A stretch of 30,920 nucleotides of DNA from Chondrus crispus (taxonomy: Eukaryota > Rhodophyta > Florideophyceae > Gigartinales > Gigartinaceae): the NCBI RefSeq assembly GCF_000350225.1, contig NW_005178538.1, positions 1-30,920 on the forward strand, given 5' to 3'. The notes beneath the pieces are model-generated. The model was not told where the DNA came from. It worked only from the letters and a program-made list of their open reading frames with translations, and did no database searches. This document shows, piece after piece, positions 19,358-28,288 of the stretch (its first letter is position 1; every line of letters begins with the position of its first letter). The position numbers and the translations under genes are program-made.

Positions 19358-19978
19358 TTAATGCTGATCTGCGTCGTGTGCGTTAGTAAAGCGCTTGACA
19401 CACACCTTGCAGTGTAATTTTTCGTGTGGGTATGATGCTGCAGAAACTACCCACTGATGTGGTTGACCAGCTTCGTGGACTCGGCGCTGACGATAACTCG
19501 TAAAGGTGCGAGAGCAAGGGCGGCAGAGGTATTGCGTAGGACGGCGGCGTGGGGGATTTGTTCTACGTCGTGCGCGCTGAGTAGCTACGCGGTAGATGGT
19601 AAGTGCGCGGCCCTCGTCGAGGTCGAAAGACGGCGCAGCAGTGGTAGAAGTTTCCTCGTCCGAAGCTTTTATTGCCTCTATATCGACGAGGCGGGGGGCC
19701 GTAAACAGCGTAGAATGCGAGTCACAACGGTCGAGCTGAACCGGCGGGTTTCGCAGCGGGGGGCGTTCGGGAGGGGGGGCGTTCGGGAGATGTAGGCAAT
19801 TGGCGTCCGGGAAGCGGATGCGGACGGACGGACACGGAGCGGCGAGCTTGAGCGCGTAGACGGAGTGCCGTGATACGGCGGTGGCGATGCGGCGGCGGTA
19901 ACGAGGGCGGCGGCGGCGGCGATGCGGCGTTCCCGAATTACGTCGGGGTGGTTGGTAGGGTAATGGCACGCGTGCCAT
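19358..19978 (-). pseudogene. C2H2 zinc-finger protein, second finger broken by stop
   Basis: A frame of about 206 residues starts at ATG 19978. It has a strongly Arg/Pro-rich N-terminus, an acidic stretch in the middle, and one complete finger near the C-terminus: CRPCSRTF...HEAGQPH (C-X2-C-X12-H-X5-H). A second finger, CKVCVKRF...DQH, stops at TAA (19358-19360) directly after its first His. Beyond the stop the frame reads AGTIH, so the second His is present at the same X5 spacing, and the stop falls where finger 1 has Glu. This looks like a single GAA/GAG to TAA change or an evolved truncation. The two-finger protein could be a DNA-binding partner of the nearby Harbinger transposase or an independent gene. 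The role is unknown. Confidence 0.55.
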
Positions 19979-20253
19979 TAACAACTGCGCTAATGCGCCA
20001 GGCGTACGTTATTTTGTACAGTACGCCCAAATGTATAACGTCCGCTGTAAAATTAGACAGTAATTATTACAGTGAACGTTAGGGACAAAGTTGCTTCTTG
20101 TAAAATTTCTTGATTTCCAATTCGACTGACTGAATAGGGCGGCCTTATTCCGGATGCGCAAACGGTTTGATTCGACGGTTGGTTAAGGCGGGCCTTATTC
20201 CAGGGACGGGGCAGGACCAAGCGGGGCGGCGGTCCCGTTAACTTATGAGTGTC

Positions 20254-20479
20254 GGGAGACCGACTGAAAGGGGCGGTCCGGAGGGGATTTTGGTGAAAGG
20301 TAAAAGGGTGGTAAATAGGGTTACCGTAAAGAGAGGGGAGGAGCGGCAGGCTATTGCCTCAGAAACGCTACCGAGGGTGAGCAAGGTCAGGGGACGGGGT
20401 TGTCGGGTTGATGGTTCAGGTGATCGAATGTGCTGAGGTCGAAGACGAGTAGCGTCTTCGACCTGGCTTTATAGTCCTA
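20254..20479 (+). repeat. R1 repeat, copy 2
   Basis: 226 bp, nearly identical to 13238-13462, including the 12-bp hairpin (20436-20447 with 20453-20464) and the end TTTATAGTCCTA. No transposase lies upstream in this orientation. It therefore looks like the end of a non-autonomous or deleted copy of the same DNA transposon family. Confidence 0.8.
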
Positions 20480-20665
20480 GTAGAGGCCAAACCGCGAATG
20501 ATGATGAAATGCGCAAAAACAAATAAAAATAATAGTATCTGTCAGTAGATGCGCACGTACAGTAGAAAACCAGTTCGCGCGCACCAAATTCATATCTACA
20601 CAGTAAAATCGTAATTCGCTAGGAAATGCACAGTACAGTACCTTTACCGCATTTATTGATTAAAA
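20480..20665. other. AT-rich spacer between R1 copy 2 and transposase 3' end
   Basis: I see no gene. Short repeats of CAGTACAGTAC type occur near 20628-20642 and 20692-20700. This is presumably the 3' untranslated end of the minus-strand Harbinger element. No terminal inverted repeat could be matched. Confidence 0.4.
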
Positions 20666-22111
20666 TCAAAGAGAACACAATGCATTACCCGTACAGTACT
20701 CTAAAACAAACCACGAAAATGGAAGGAGATGGGCACGTAACACCTCCCTACTCCGTGTCACTGTCATCAAACAGTGCACGACGCGTGCCGCTAGACATGC
20801 GAACCGGCGATTTTCTGTGTTTTCAACGTGTACACGGCGCCTCTTTCGCATCTGACTAGTTGATATGGCCCGTAGGCGATGACGTACACCAGTGCTGTGC
20901 TGCTCGTCCTCGAAGCGGAGAGGGCGGGCCCTGACACTCAGATTGGTCAACGCCAGGCACGCTTTGAACACGTGCTCGTACAATCCCTCTCCCCAGCGCC
21001 ACTTATGAGAAAGTACAGTCCATAAACTGCACATTCTCCGAAAGTAGTTTTCTACTATGACACGATCAGAAGATACTTGGCGATGGTAGTCCACGTCGTC
21101 CAATGACAGCGTTGAACGTGCTGGAATCCGCACCGGGTGCACCACACGAAGATCTTCGGCTGCACTTTGATATCCCTTGTCCGCCAGTATGGCCTAGTAG
21201 TCATCCATAAATTCGCTCAATCGTCCTTCATCCGTAAACCGCAAATCACGTACCCCCTTTCAGATGCCTCCTCATGAAAGGGTCTATTACGACGAAATAT
21301 CTCCAGATCCGACACGGAGCCCGGATAATGCTCTGTGCCCACAATAGCAAGACCAGTAGGAAGTACCGGAACTTCCACTTTGCACCCATACAGCTTATGC
21401 TTACCCGAAAAGTATCGCATCCCCTCTGACATATTTCCACTTGGACGATTGATCTGCTGAAAAGTGACGTCAACAGCATATCTCGCGTATTCAAAATTCG
21501 AAAACACCCATTCCTCCAGACGACACTTGGCCATTGTCCATTTTTCCTCGACGCGTGCCACACATATATCATACATGTATTCTGATATCATACCTAGAAA
21601 TCCAGTTATTAAACGTTCGAAAGTAGAACATTTAACAGAAAATGGACGAGCTGTAAAGTTCCATTGCTGACCATGCTTGAGTACAATAAGTGTCATAAAG
21701 AGAAAATCCTGGGCCTTGTACTGTGTTCTTTTACCTCTGCCAACATTCCAATTCTTTGACACGTAGTCTTCAATCATAACCCATAGTTCGAAGAATTGAG
21801 AGGAATCAAAATTACACATTGCTTTAATAGATTGAGAACCTCCGTCATTTTAAAATGTCATAAATCTGACAATTGGAGTCGTTCTCATCATCGCTGAAGA
21901 CCACGTCGTCATCAATGTGATCGACGAATTCATGTACGTGTCGGTTGGTGATGTACGAAAGAGCCTGAACAGCGCGGGAGGGATTCATTTTGAAATAGTA
22001 AATGGAGTGGGAGAAATGAGGAGCAGCTGCAAGAAGTGGTTTTTGTATATCAACTGCGCAGTTGTTCCATTTTATAGTGTTTAGTTTGAGTAGACTGAAA
22101 CTGCGACGCAT
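20666..22111 (-). pseudogene. DDE_Tnp_4 (PIF/Harbinger-like) transposase, broken
   Basis: From ATG 22111 the first frame covers about 88 residues (acidic HIDDDVVFSDDENDS) and ends at 21845. After a one-base frameshift, the main frame reads FDSSQFFELWVMIEDYVSKN, MTLIVLKHGQQW, then the catalytic core with Asp in YAVDVTFQ (near 21471) and Asp in PGSVSDLEIF (near 21309). A second frameshift near 21220 and a TAG at 21194-21196 precede ILADKGYQ with the third acidic residue, followed by VVHPVR, SSDRVIVENYFRRMC and WTVLSHKWRWGE. The C-terminus ends at 20666. The family excises and inserts DNA, usually with a 3-bp target duplication. Two frameshifts and one stop show the copy is dead. The same blocks occur in the + strand fragment at 12771-13238, but the two are clearly diverged. 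Confidence 0.88.
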
Positions 22112-22302
22112 ATCTCACAAAAAGGCGGGCTTTCCCGTTTTTGAAAGTTGACTCGCAATTGCAGATATGATGCCCAACTTATGCTATAATCTGCGTTGCT
22201 GTATTATTTGCACACTTAGTTTACTTTTCTACTGATATTCCCCAAACTCAAAGTGCTTTCACGCAACTGCAATACTTGAGGTACTGTACGTATTTACCCT
22301 AT

Positions 22303-22521
22303 TGACTCTACAATAAAAGTAGGCGCACTACCATAAAAGGGAGGTGGCGCCACCCACGAAATGTGTCTGAACGGTTACACCCTAACACAGGTAGAATTGT
22401 AGATGGTACGTCCTTAAGGGACTCTATCGTTGATAGCGAGATGTAGCCTACATAGTCCCTGAATTGATATTGATAACAGAGAAATGTGATATCTACTGTA
22501 GTCTAGCCAATAAGTCTAACA
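22303..22521 (-). mobile_element. R2, 219-bp Copia-type LTR, copy 2
   Basis: It has the same length as 13464-13682 with few differences. The minus-strand start is TGTTAGAC, a better LTR start than copy 1 (TGCTAGAC). The three-way-junction bases are preserved at 22417-22460 and the GGTGGCGCCACC palindrome is present. Flanks (CCTAT left, GTTGC right) do not form a target duplication, so it is not a clean solo LTR. It could be the 5' LTR of Copia-1, separated from gag by the insertions at 18.9-22.1 kb, or a remnant of another copy. Confidence 0.65.
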
Positions 22522-22576
22522 GTTGCGTGAACAGGATATCAGTCTGTATCAATAACTCACGAGTCGTTGGTACAGT

Positions 22577-22726
22577 ATGGGAAACAGTCAGCTTGAGCGG
22601 CGACGCCGTATTCAAAAAAGGTATCGTGAGAAACGCGCCGATATTATGAAGCGACAGTTTAGGGCGAGTTCTGTGCTCGATTTGCATGGCCGGGAAGCCC
22701 AGGGAGGACTGCTAGTCGCCACCTAG
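22577..22726 (+). CDS. Short basic reading frame, 49 residues
   Basis: ATG to TAG with a dense basic helix-like segment, ERRRRIQKRYREKRADIMKR, followed by about 20 ordinary residues. The Q-K-R-Y-R-E-K-R pattern resembles a bZIP basic region, but no leucine zipper follows. It lies between the R2 LTR and the piggyBac element. It may be a first exon or a chance frame; no family is assigned. Confidence 0.2.
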   Translation: MGNSQLERRRRIQKRYREKRADIMKRQFRASSVLDLHGREAQGGLLVAT

Positions 22727-22904
22727 TTACTTGGTTTGTTCGTAAATACTATCGTTTTGCACTGTGTTGTAAAGGGTTGCCAGGATATCCGTTATTTGCG
22801 CTTTTAGAGATCTTTTGAGGAGTGACTGAGTCGCGTTCAAATAAATGCTATTTTTTGGCTATTTCTGAGTGATTCAATGAAATGTCGATGTTTGCGTCGG
22901 AGAC

Positions 22905-22922
22905 CTAGTGTCTAGTGTCCCA
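22905..22922. repeat. piggyBac-like terminal inverted repeat, left
   Basis: CTAGTGTCTAGTGTCCCA, a doubled CTAGTGT followed by CCCA. It matches the reverse complement of 25374-25391 at all 18 positions. Confidence 0.88.
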
Positions 22923-22930
22923 GCGATTTG

Positions 22931-22965
22931 GTTTAATTAATCCGCGGTTTTGGATTAATTAATCC
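22931..22965. repeat. Subterminal palindromes GGATTAATTAATCC, left end
   Basis: A perfect 14-bp palindrome is at 22952-22965. A near copy, GTTTAATTAATCC, is at 22931-22943, giving two half-phased sites. The same 14-mer occurs at 25357-25370. These are candidate transposase binding sites. Confidence 0.75.
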
Positions 22966-23044
22966 ATATGGAACAGTTGGTGGAGGGGTACTGGCAAGTA
23001 CTAAAAGCCCCGGCTTTTCATAGGAAAGGTCCCTTTATGTTGCT

Positions 23045-25343
23045 TTACGACTCGAAGGAGTGCGTAGAACGTACGTGGGATGTGAAGCATATCCTTCCCA
23101 TGGACGAGTCGCATATGAAGATCTCTTTTGAGCTCTCTTCACGGCACTGCTAGCACACTCGCGTCGTCCTCTTGCCGCACACAACACAATCCTTCTGCGC
23201 CCGCGCCGACGTCTCCGTGCCGTTGCGTGTCTTCTTCCTCTTCTTCGTCGGCGTTGCGTGCGGGCCGAGGCCTGACGTCGGGGTCAACACAGCCGCGCCT
23301 TCAGCCACTGACGTGCGAGCGCGTAGCCCGACAGAGTCGTAGTTGTTGTCCACCAGCTCCAGCGCCAGCTGTTCATAGAATTCGTTCTGTAGCATAGTTT
23401 GCAGCGGCCCCCTCGAGCCTGTGTGCAGCAGCCATGCGTCGACGATAACCATACCCAGAAGAGAAAAGCCTACCCTCATAGACCAGTCTTGCGTCACGTA
23501 TGTTCGCTCCAGTCTTAGGTCGTCCTGTCGACAGCGGTTGTGCTGATCATTGCGGGCACAGGCGGAATAGTAGATCTCAGCGCACTGCGGCTGCTCAACC
23601 GTGAGCGCAACCCGTGCTGGGCCGGTCTCAGACTGGCGCCAGCGAGTGCGCTCGTACGCCGTGCCTGCAGCAGCGCTGGACGCGGACGAGATAAAGTACC
23701 GCCGCTCGCGGTCGACCCAGACCAAGGCCATCTCCGCCACGTCACCGTTTTCGTCCTCATGTGCGAACGACAGCCAGCGCCCCCTGTTTGCTACTGGCTT
23801 CGCCTTCAGCAGGCGCATGGGGAACTTCCTCGTCGCCGTCTTGACCACGCCGATGAAGCGCAGGCCTCGCGACCGTAGATGAGCTGTCGCCTCTTAGCTC
23901 GCAAAGTACGACTCAGCACAAACGATGCATGTTCCGGCACCAAGCCAGGGACGCAGCAGTCTGTCCAGCACAACAGTGCCGTGACCCAGCCCCTCCTCTC
24001 GTTCACTGTGACGCTCCTCCTCGTGCTCGGCCGTCGTCACCAACTGCAACTGCATCATCACGCCACTCCTTCCGCACGCAGAGTTCTGGATATCGCAACC
24101 GTTCTCCGGCTTGCTGTCTATCGCCACGTACTGCGGGAGTCGGTGCTCAATCTAGTGCCCGTACTGCCCATACCACCGGCTCATGCTCTCGTCAACGCAG
24201 ATGAGGTCGGACGGCACGAAGTTTGCAGCCCGATGGTGGTTGATGGCCTCAACAAAATCGTCCACGAGTCTCCAGCGATGCTTCTCCGATAGCTCATCCG
24301 CTGTGCGCTCACCCTGCTGGCTGAACACCAGGGAGGACCAGATGTCCTCAAACCTGTTGCGGAGCGTGCCAGTCTTGGTGCCAAAGCATGGAGCGGAGAG
24401 CAAGCGGTTCCTCGCATTGACAGCCCACAGCTCCCTCCGCTTCCCAAAGTGATATCTTGTTCCCAAGATAAGGATGCCCAAGAACTTGAGCAGCTCCCCT
24501 GTGCTTACTCCTCGTTTTCCCTTTTCCTGTAGCACCTCCGACGTTCACTGCACCATCTTGATCAAATGGCCGTGAGGTAATGCGGCCATAAAGTAGTCGA
24601 GTGGGCGTCTCGTTGCCGAGGTTCCGGAGTCACCCCCTTCGACTATGGATTGCCCTCCAATACCCCGCATCTCCCACATTCGACGCGGCACCGCCACCCC
24701 CAACCGGCTCCAAGACTTCCCGCTGGCTCCACTTTACTCCATGCGCGTCGTAGGTGGTCTGGGTTTGCAGTGGAGGCTCTGGAGTGGGTGGTTCGTCTCG
24801 CTCAGGGCTACTGTAAGCACCATCGCCCGTCTGCCCGGCGTTTCGTCCTTGCTCAGCTTTACGGGGTGCAGGGGTCGCTGGGTTGCTCTGTGGCTGCTGC
24901 TGCGGCGCGGGAGTGACCAGGGGAGGATCCCCGAGCGTGACGCTGCTCACACTGATGCGCCTGTCCCGCTGACCGGCCAGAGAATCCCACCTCACGGTGA
25001 GGAAGATGCTCACCCTCCCTTTTCCGGCCTCCGTTTCCACCCTCAGCACCCCCCCTGACACCAGTGTTTCCTTGTAAAGCGACCCGTAAAAGCGCTTAGA
25101 CTCCGCTTCTCCCAAGGCAAGGTGCGCCCTGGCGTGTACACGCGCCCCAATCTGCTGTTTCGCCAGAGACGACATGGTCGAGCGCAGCGTGACCTCGAGC
25201 TTGGCGTGGTGGTCCTCCTTGCCGGTGGGGGCTATGATAGTTCGATGTAAAAGGCGCCCCTCGCCTCCAAGCCAGTAAAAAGGGCGCTGAATCGATTCCC
25301 GGTGTCCATTGATTGTCAAATCGAGCGGTTTACCGTCCAGCAT
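23045..25343 (-). pseudogene. piggyBac-like transposase (DDE_Tnp_1_7), broken
   Basis: The start is ATG 25343, only 14 bases inside the subterminal palindrome. The N-terminal 238 residues are of unknown fold with a Pro/Gln-rich end. A frameshift near 24630 leads to LDYFMAALPHGHLIKMVQ, TGA at 24545-24547, then GELLKFLGILILGTRYHFG and the first Asp (CVDESMSRWYG). TAG at 24152-24154 precedes LPQYVAIDSKPENGCDIQNS. The second Asp is in GTVVLDRLLRPWLG, followed by TAA at 23894-23896, GVVKTATRKFPM, and the third Asp in NDQHNRCRQDD. The C-terminal cysteine-rich domain CVVCGKRTTRVC is interrupted by TAG 23150-23152. The zinc ligands continue beyond it (QC, IC, CFTSH) to a final TAA at 23045. Four stops and one frameshift make it inactive. 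All three catalytic acids and the zinc ligands are still readable, so decay is recent to moderate. Confidence 0.9.
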
Positions 25344-25356
25344 GGTGCTGGAAAAA

Positions 25357-25370
25357 GGATTAATTAATCC
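25357..25370. repeat. Subterminal palindrome GGATTAATTAATCC, right end
   Basis: Perfect 14-bp palindrome, identical to 22952-22965, three bases from the right terminal repeat. Confidence 0.75.
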
Positions 25371-25373
25371 TCA

Positions 25374-25391
25374 TGGGACACTAGACACTAG
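25374..25391. repeat. piggyBac-like terminal inverted repeat, right
   Basis: Reverse complement of 22905-22922 over 18 positions. Confidence 0.88.
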
Positions 25392-25569
25392 TGGGCATTA
25401 TAGTGTCAAGCTTCCTTGGTCTGCTTTACTCTCGAGTCTCGCCGTCGTCGGCGGCTATATATACTCAGTTGTGATATGTTATGATACAGTGTTATCATGT
25501 TACTACAAGTTGGCGAGGGAGAAACGTTCACCAAACGTCCACGGCTGTGGACGTTATCATGTTACTACA
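25392..25569 (-). mobile_element. Copia-2 3' LTR, partial
   Basis: On the minus strand, TGTAGTAACATGATAAC starts right after the purine-rich GACGAGGGGCG that ends the Copia-2 coding region; the stop codon lies inside the TGTAG. The 17-mer recurs at 25491-25507 (first copy 25553-25569). A TATATATA box lies at 25456-25463 on the way to the piggyBac end. The right-hand end of the LTR is not visible before the piggyBac element at 25391. It may continue at 22904 and leftward, where the minus strand next shows TTTACA at about 22767. Confidence 0.55.
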
Positions 25570-28288
25570 CGCCCCTCGTTTCTTGCTCGGCAGCTCGGTG
25601 GTCCGGAGGTATCGATGCTCGGGGAGCCGCGGAGTGGCAGAGTTGCGACTGCGCCTTGAGGAAGGCCACGCGTGGCAGGGGTGTGGTGAGAAAATCGGCC
25701 TGCTGCTCTGTGGTGGGGACTTGGATGAGCGTAAGCGACTTGTCGGCAACCAGCTGCTGGATATAATGGTGCTTCACGTCGATATGCTTGGTCCGCTTCG
25801 TTGGGCCACGCGAATGGGCCATATCAATGGTGACGTGGTTATCGACCTGCAGCGCGACGGGGGGCGTGCTATCGGGAACTGGTTGCCCGTCGTGGCGCAC
25901 ATGCGGCTTTTGGTCGACGCGCAGGGAGACTTGTGGGCTGTTGGTGCCGATTCGCATCTGGGCCATGGTCTTGGTTAGCCAAGTGATGTCCCGCGCGGCG
26001 CGTGACGCCGCAATGTACTCGGCTTCTGTCGAGCTCAACGAGACGGTCGCCTGCCGCTGCGAGGTCCACAGTATTGGCGCGTTGTTCGCGGTGATGAGTA
26101 CCCCTGTGACGGAGCGACGTGTATCCACATCGGCTGCGTAATCGCTATCGGAGCTAGCTTCGATGCTAACCGTGCCATCGGGGGTTCTTGGAAATAGGAC
26201 GCCGTCATTCGTGCGACCTTGTAAGTAGCGGAGTACGACTTTGACACCTTCAGCGTGCCGACGTGCGGGGGCGTGGAGGTGGCGCCCGAGGACCCTGACG
26301 ATGAATGCGATCTGTGGCATGGTGGTATCCGCAAGGAACCGGAGGACACCAACGTCGGAGCGATACTACGCGGGGTTGAGTGGTGTTTCTTTTGTTTTTA
26401 TGGCGGACATGTCAGCGGCAGGGTCGTGCGGGGTGTGTCGCGGGTTACACGATGCCATATGGTGGTGCTGAAGAAGGTCGGCGATGAGCTTCGGGTTGGT
26501 CATCACAATGCCTCGGTCTGTAAGCTCGAATTTAAGACCCGTGTGTTGGATCGTGGGTGTGGCTGGCGTGAGCCGTTTGACGGTAACTTGCCAGGTCTTT
26601 GTGAATGGGGCGCAGAGGGCCGCGAGGTTTGCGTGGGAGGGGGCGGTGACCATGAAGTCATCCGCATCTGCCAGCATGTGAGCGAGCTCCGCACTGTCGG
26701 GCACGGCGTGTGTAAAGGCTGCGGGCTCAGTGTCTACTGGCGCCCAGCCCCATGACTGGAGTAATTGGTCTCTGTGTGTAGCCCATAGGTGCCCGGCGTC
26801 GGGAGCACCCTGCATTGCGCGTCGGATGACGCAGATCTTGCCGGGTGCAGCGTAAGTGCCATCGAAGCACGGGAGCTGGTGCATGGTCTGGCGGTGTGCC
26901 GGGTCACATGGCGCGCGAGGGTACGACCCCGGGACGTCCCAGCTTTGCATGGCATGCTCTTTTGCGGCTGCTGCAGCGATTATCAACCGGCGGGCTGGGT
27001 GCGAGGCGGTATGAGAGGCCGTGCCTTGAGGGTTGTACTCGACACCTGCGCGCATCTGGTCGCCGCGGATGGCGCAGCCGGCCTTGAGCCGCTCCGGATC
27101 GCCTTGTTCGTCTGTTTTGACCTTGTACGTCATGAGCCATGGGCGGGGCGTGTCGGTCGGCCTGCGGATGGCGTATATCCATGTCTTCAGAACCGTGTCG
27201 TGTCGGTTTAGCTCGGCGTTATGAGCATCAGCCCATTGGGCTGCGTTGGGTAGAGAACGAGCTTCATTCCAGGTTCTGGGTGCCGGGTGGAGAGTGGCAC
27301 TGTGCGCTTGGTCGGGTGGTGATGGCGCGGTGGGTTGGAACTCGCTTGAACGCACGATGAAGATGCGGTTCGTCGAGACGTCCTGGACGCGGTATTGGTG
27401 TTCGTTGAGGGCGCGGAGGTACCGAACACGGAGGGCGCGTGGGGCCAGCTTAGATTTTGGGGCGGTGTTGGTAGTAAAGCCCTGTTGACCGAACGGCAGG
27501 AGGTGGCCAGGGTTCGCACGCGTGTCGAAAAAGGCCTCGATGGGGGGGCGTACGCTACCATTGCGCTGCGTCTGCGGGATATGGTTCATCTTGGTTACAG
27601 CGTCCAAGGCGGCCTCTGCCCAGTAGGGTGGCGGTAACCCGGAGGCTGCGAGCGCTGCGCGTGTTGCGTTAAAGATCTTCTTTATGGTCCTCTCTGCGTC
27701 CGCGTTCTGAGACAGGGAATGGGGCGCCGTTGTAGTAACGACTGTGCCATTTAGGTGCAGGGCATTCACGAGCTTGGGAATGGCAAGTTCCCTTGCGCCG
27801 TCTGCGTGGTACCGGCGCAGCTTCCGGCCGGTCTGTAGTTCCCATTGGGCGATGCGTTCCTGTACGGCCGTGGCTGCGTCGCTCTTACGCTTGATAGCAG
27901 CCGCGGAGGTCATGCGGGTGGCACGATCGACTAAGACTTGAAGCCACCGGGCCTTGCTTTCGAGTGCTGGGGTAAGAGGCCCGGTCGTATCAGTGGACAC
28001 GGTATCCATGGGCTCCACTGCGGTGATGTCGGCAAGTGGAAAGGGCGCGCGCGTCCTTTTGCCGGTCTGGCAGGGGGCGCAATCGTCCGCGTGGGGTGGG
28101 AGGGTGGCGGTCACTCTACGCAGGCGCTGTAAGAGCCCCGGGTAGTGTCCCATAACGCATAGCATCCCGCGTCGAGCGACATGGTTGAGCATTGCATGCA
28201 TTGGGTGCTGTGAGGCCGTGATGGGGGCGATCGTTGCCGCGAGTGCGGACAGCAGTGGCCGGAGCGGGCGGCGCGTCATGGCGAATAC
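25565..28288 (-). pseudogene. pol: Copia-2 pol (integrase, RT, RNase H), 5' cut by Gypsy-2
   Basis: A single frame runs leftward from the Gypsy-2 edge with only one interruption, TAG at 26366-26368. Domains: gag-pre-integrase zinc region (HPMHAMLNH...CAPCQTGKRT); integrase with Asp in VSTDTTGPL, Asp in RYHADGARE and Glu in QNADAERTIKK; reverse transcriptase with DVPGSYPRAP, AMQGAPDAGHLW and ADADDFMV, where YVDD is expected; then YRSDVGVLRFLAD and RNase H with SSDSDYAADVDTRRS, SSTEAEYIAAS and KRTKHIDVKHHYIQQL. The stop falls just before YRSDVGVL. Gag and protease are missing because Gypsy-2 begins at 28288/28289. The unusual RT motifs resemble Copia elements I associate with oomycetes. The frame is GC-rich and almost intact, so inactivation is recent. 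Confidence 0.92.
28284..28288. repeat. Candidate target-site duplication of Gypsy-2 (AATAC)
   Basis: Five bases directly before the LTR. The partner would lie beyond the right edge of the window, so this cannot be confirmed here. Confidence 0.4.

Larger units (their letters stand above)
22905..25391 (-). mobile_element. piggyBac-like DNA transposon with terminal inverted repeats
   Basis: 2487 bp bounded by the 18-bp inverted pair CTAGTGTCTAGTGTCCCA (22905-22922) and its reverse complement (25374-25391). Both ends carry subterminal copies of the palindrome GGATTAATTAATCC. The transposase fills the interior on the minus strand. No TTAA lies at the outer edges, although TTAA is the usual piggyBac target. 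Because CTAG is itself palindromic, the outermost four bases could be a CTAG duplication instead of part of the repeat. Confidence 0.85.

Noticed and set aside
10598..26368. Alternative genetic code in which TGA or TAG is sense
   Set aside because: All three stop codons occur within the broken frames, together with frameshifts, while Gypsy-1 gag and pol end cleanly at TAA and TGA. Ordinary decay explains it.
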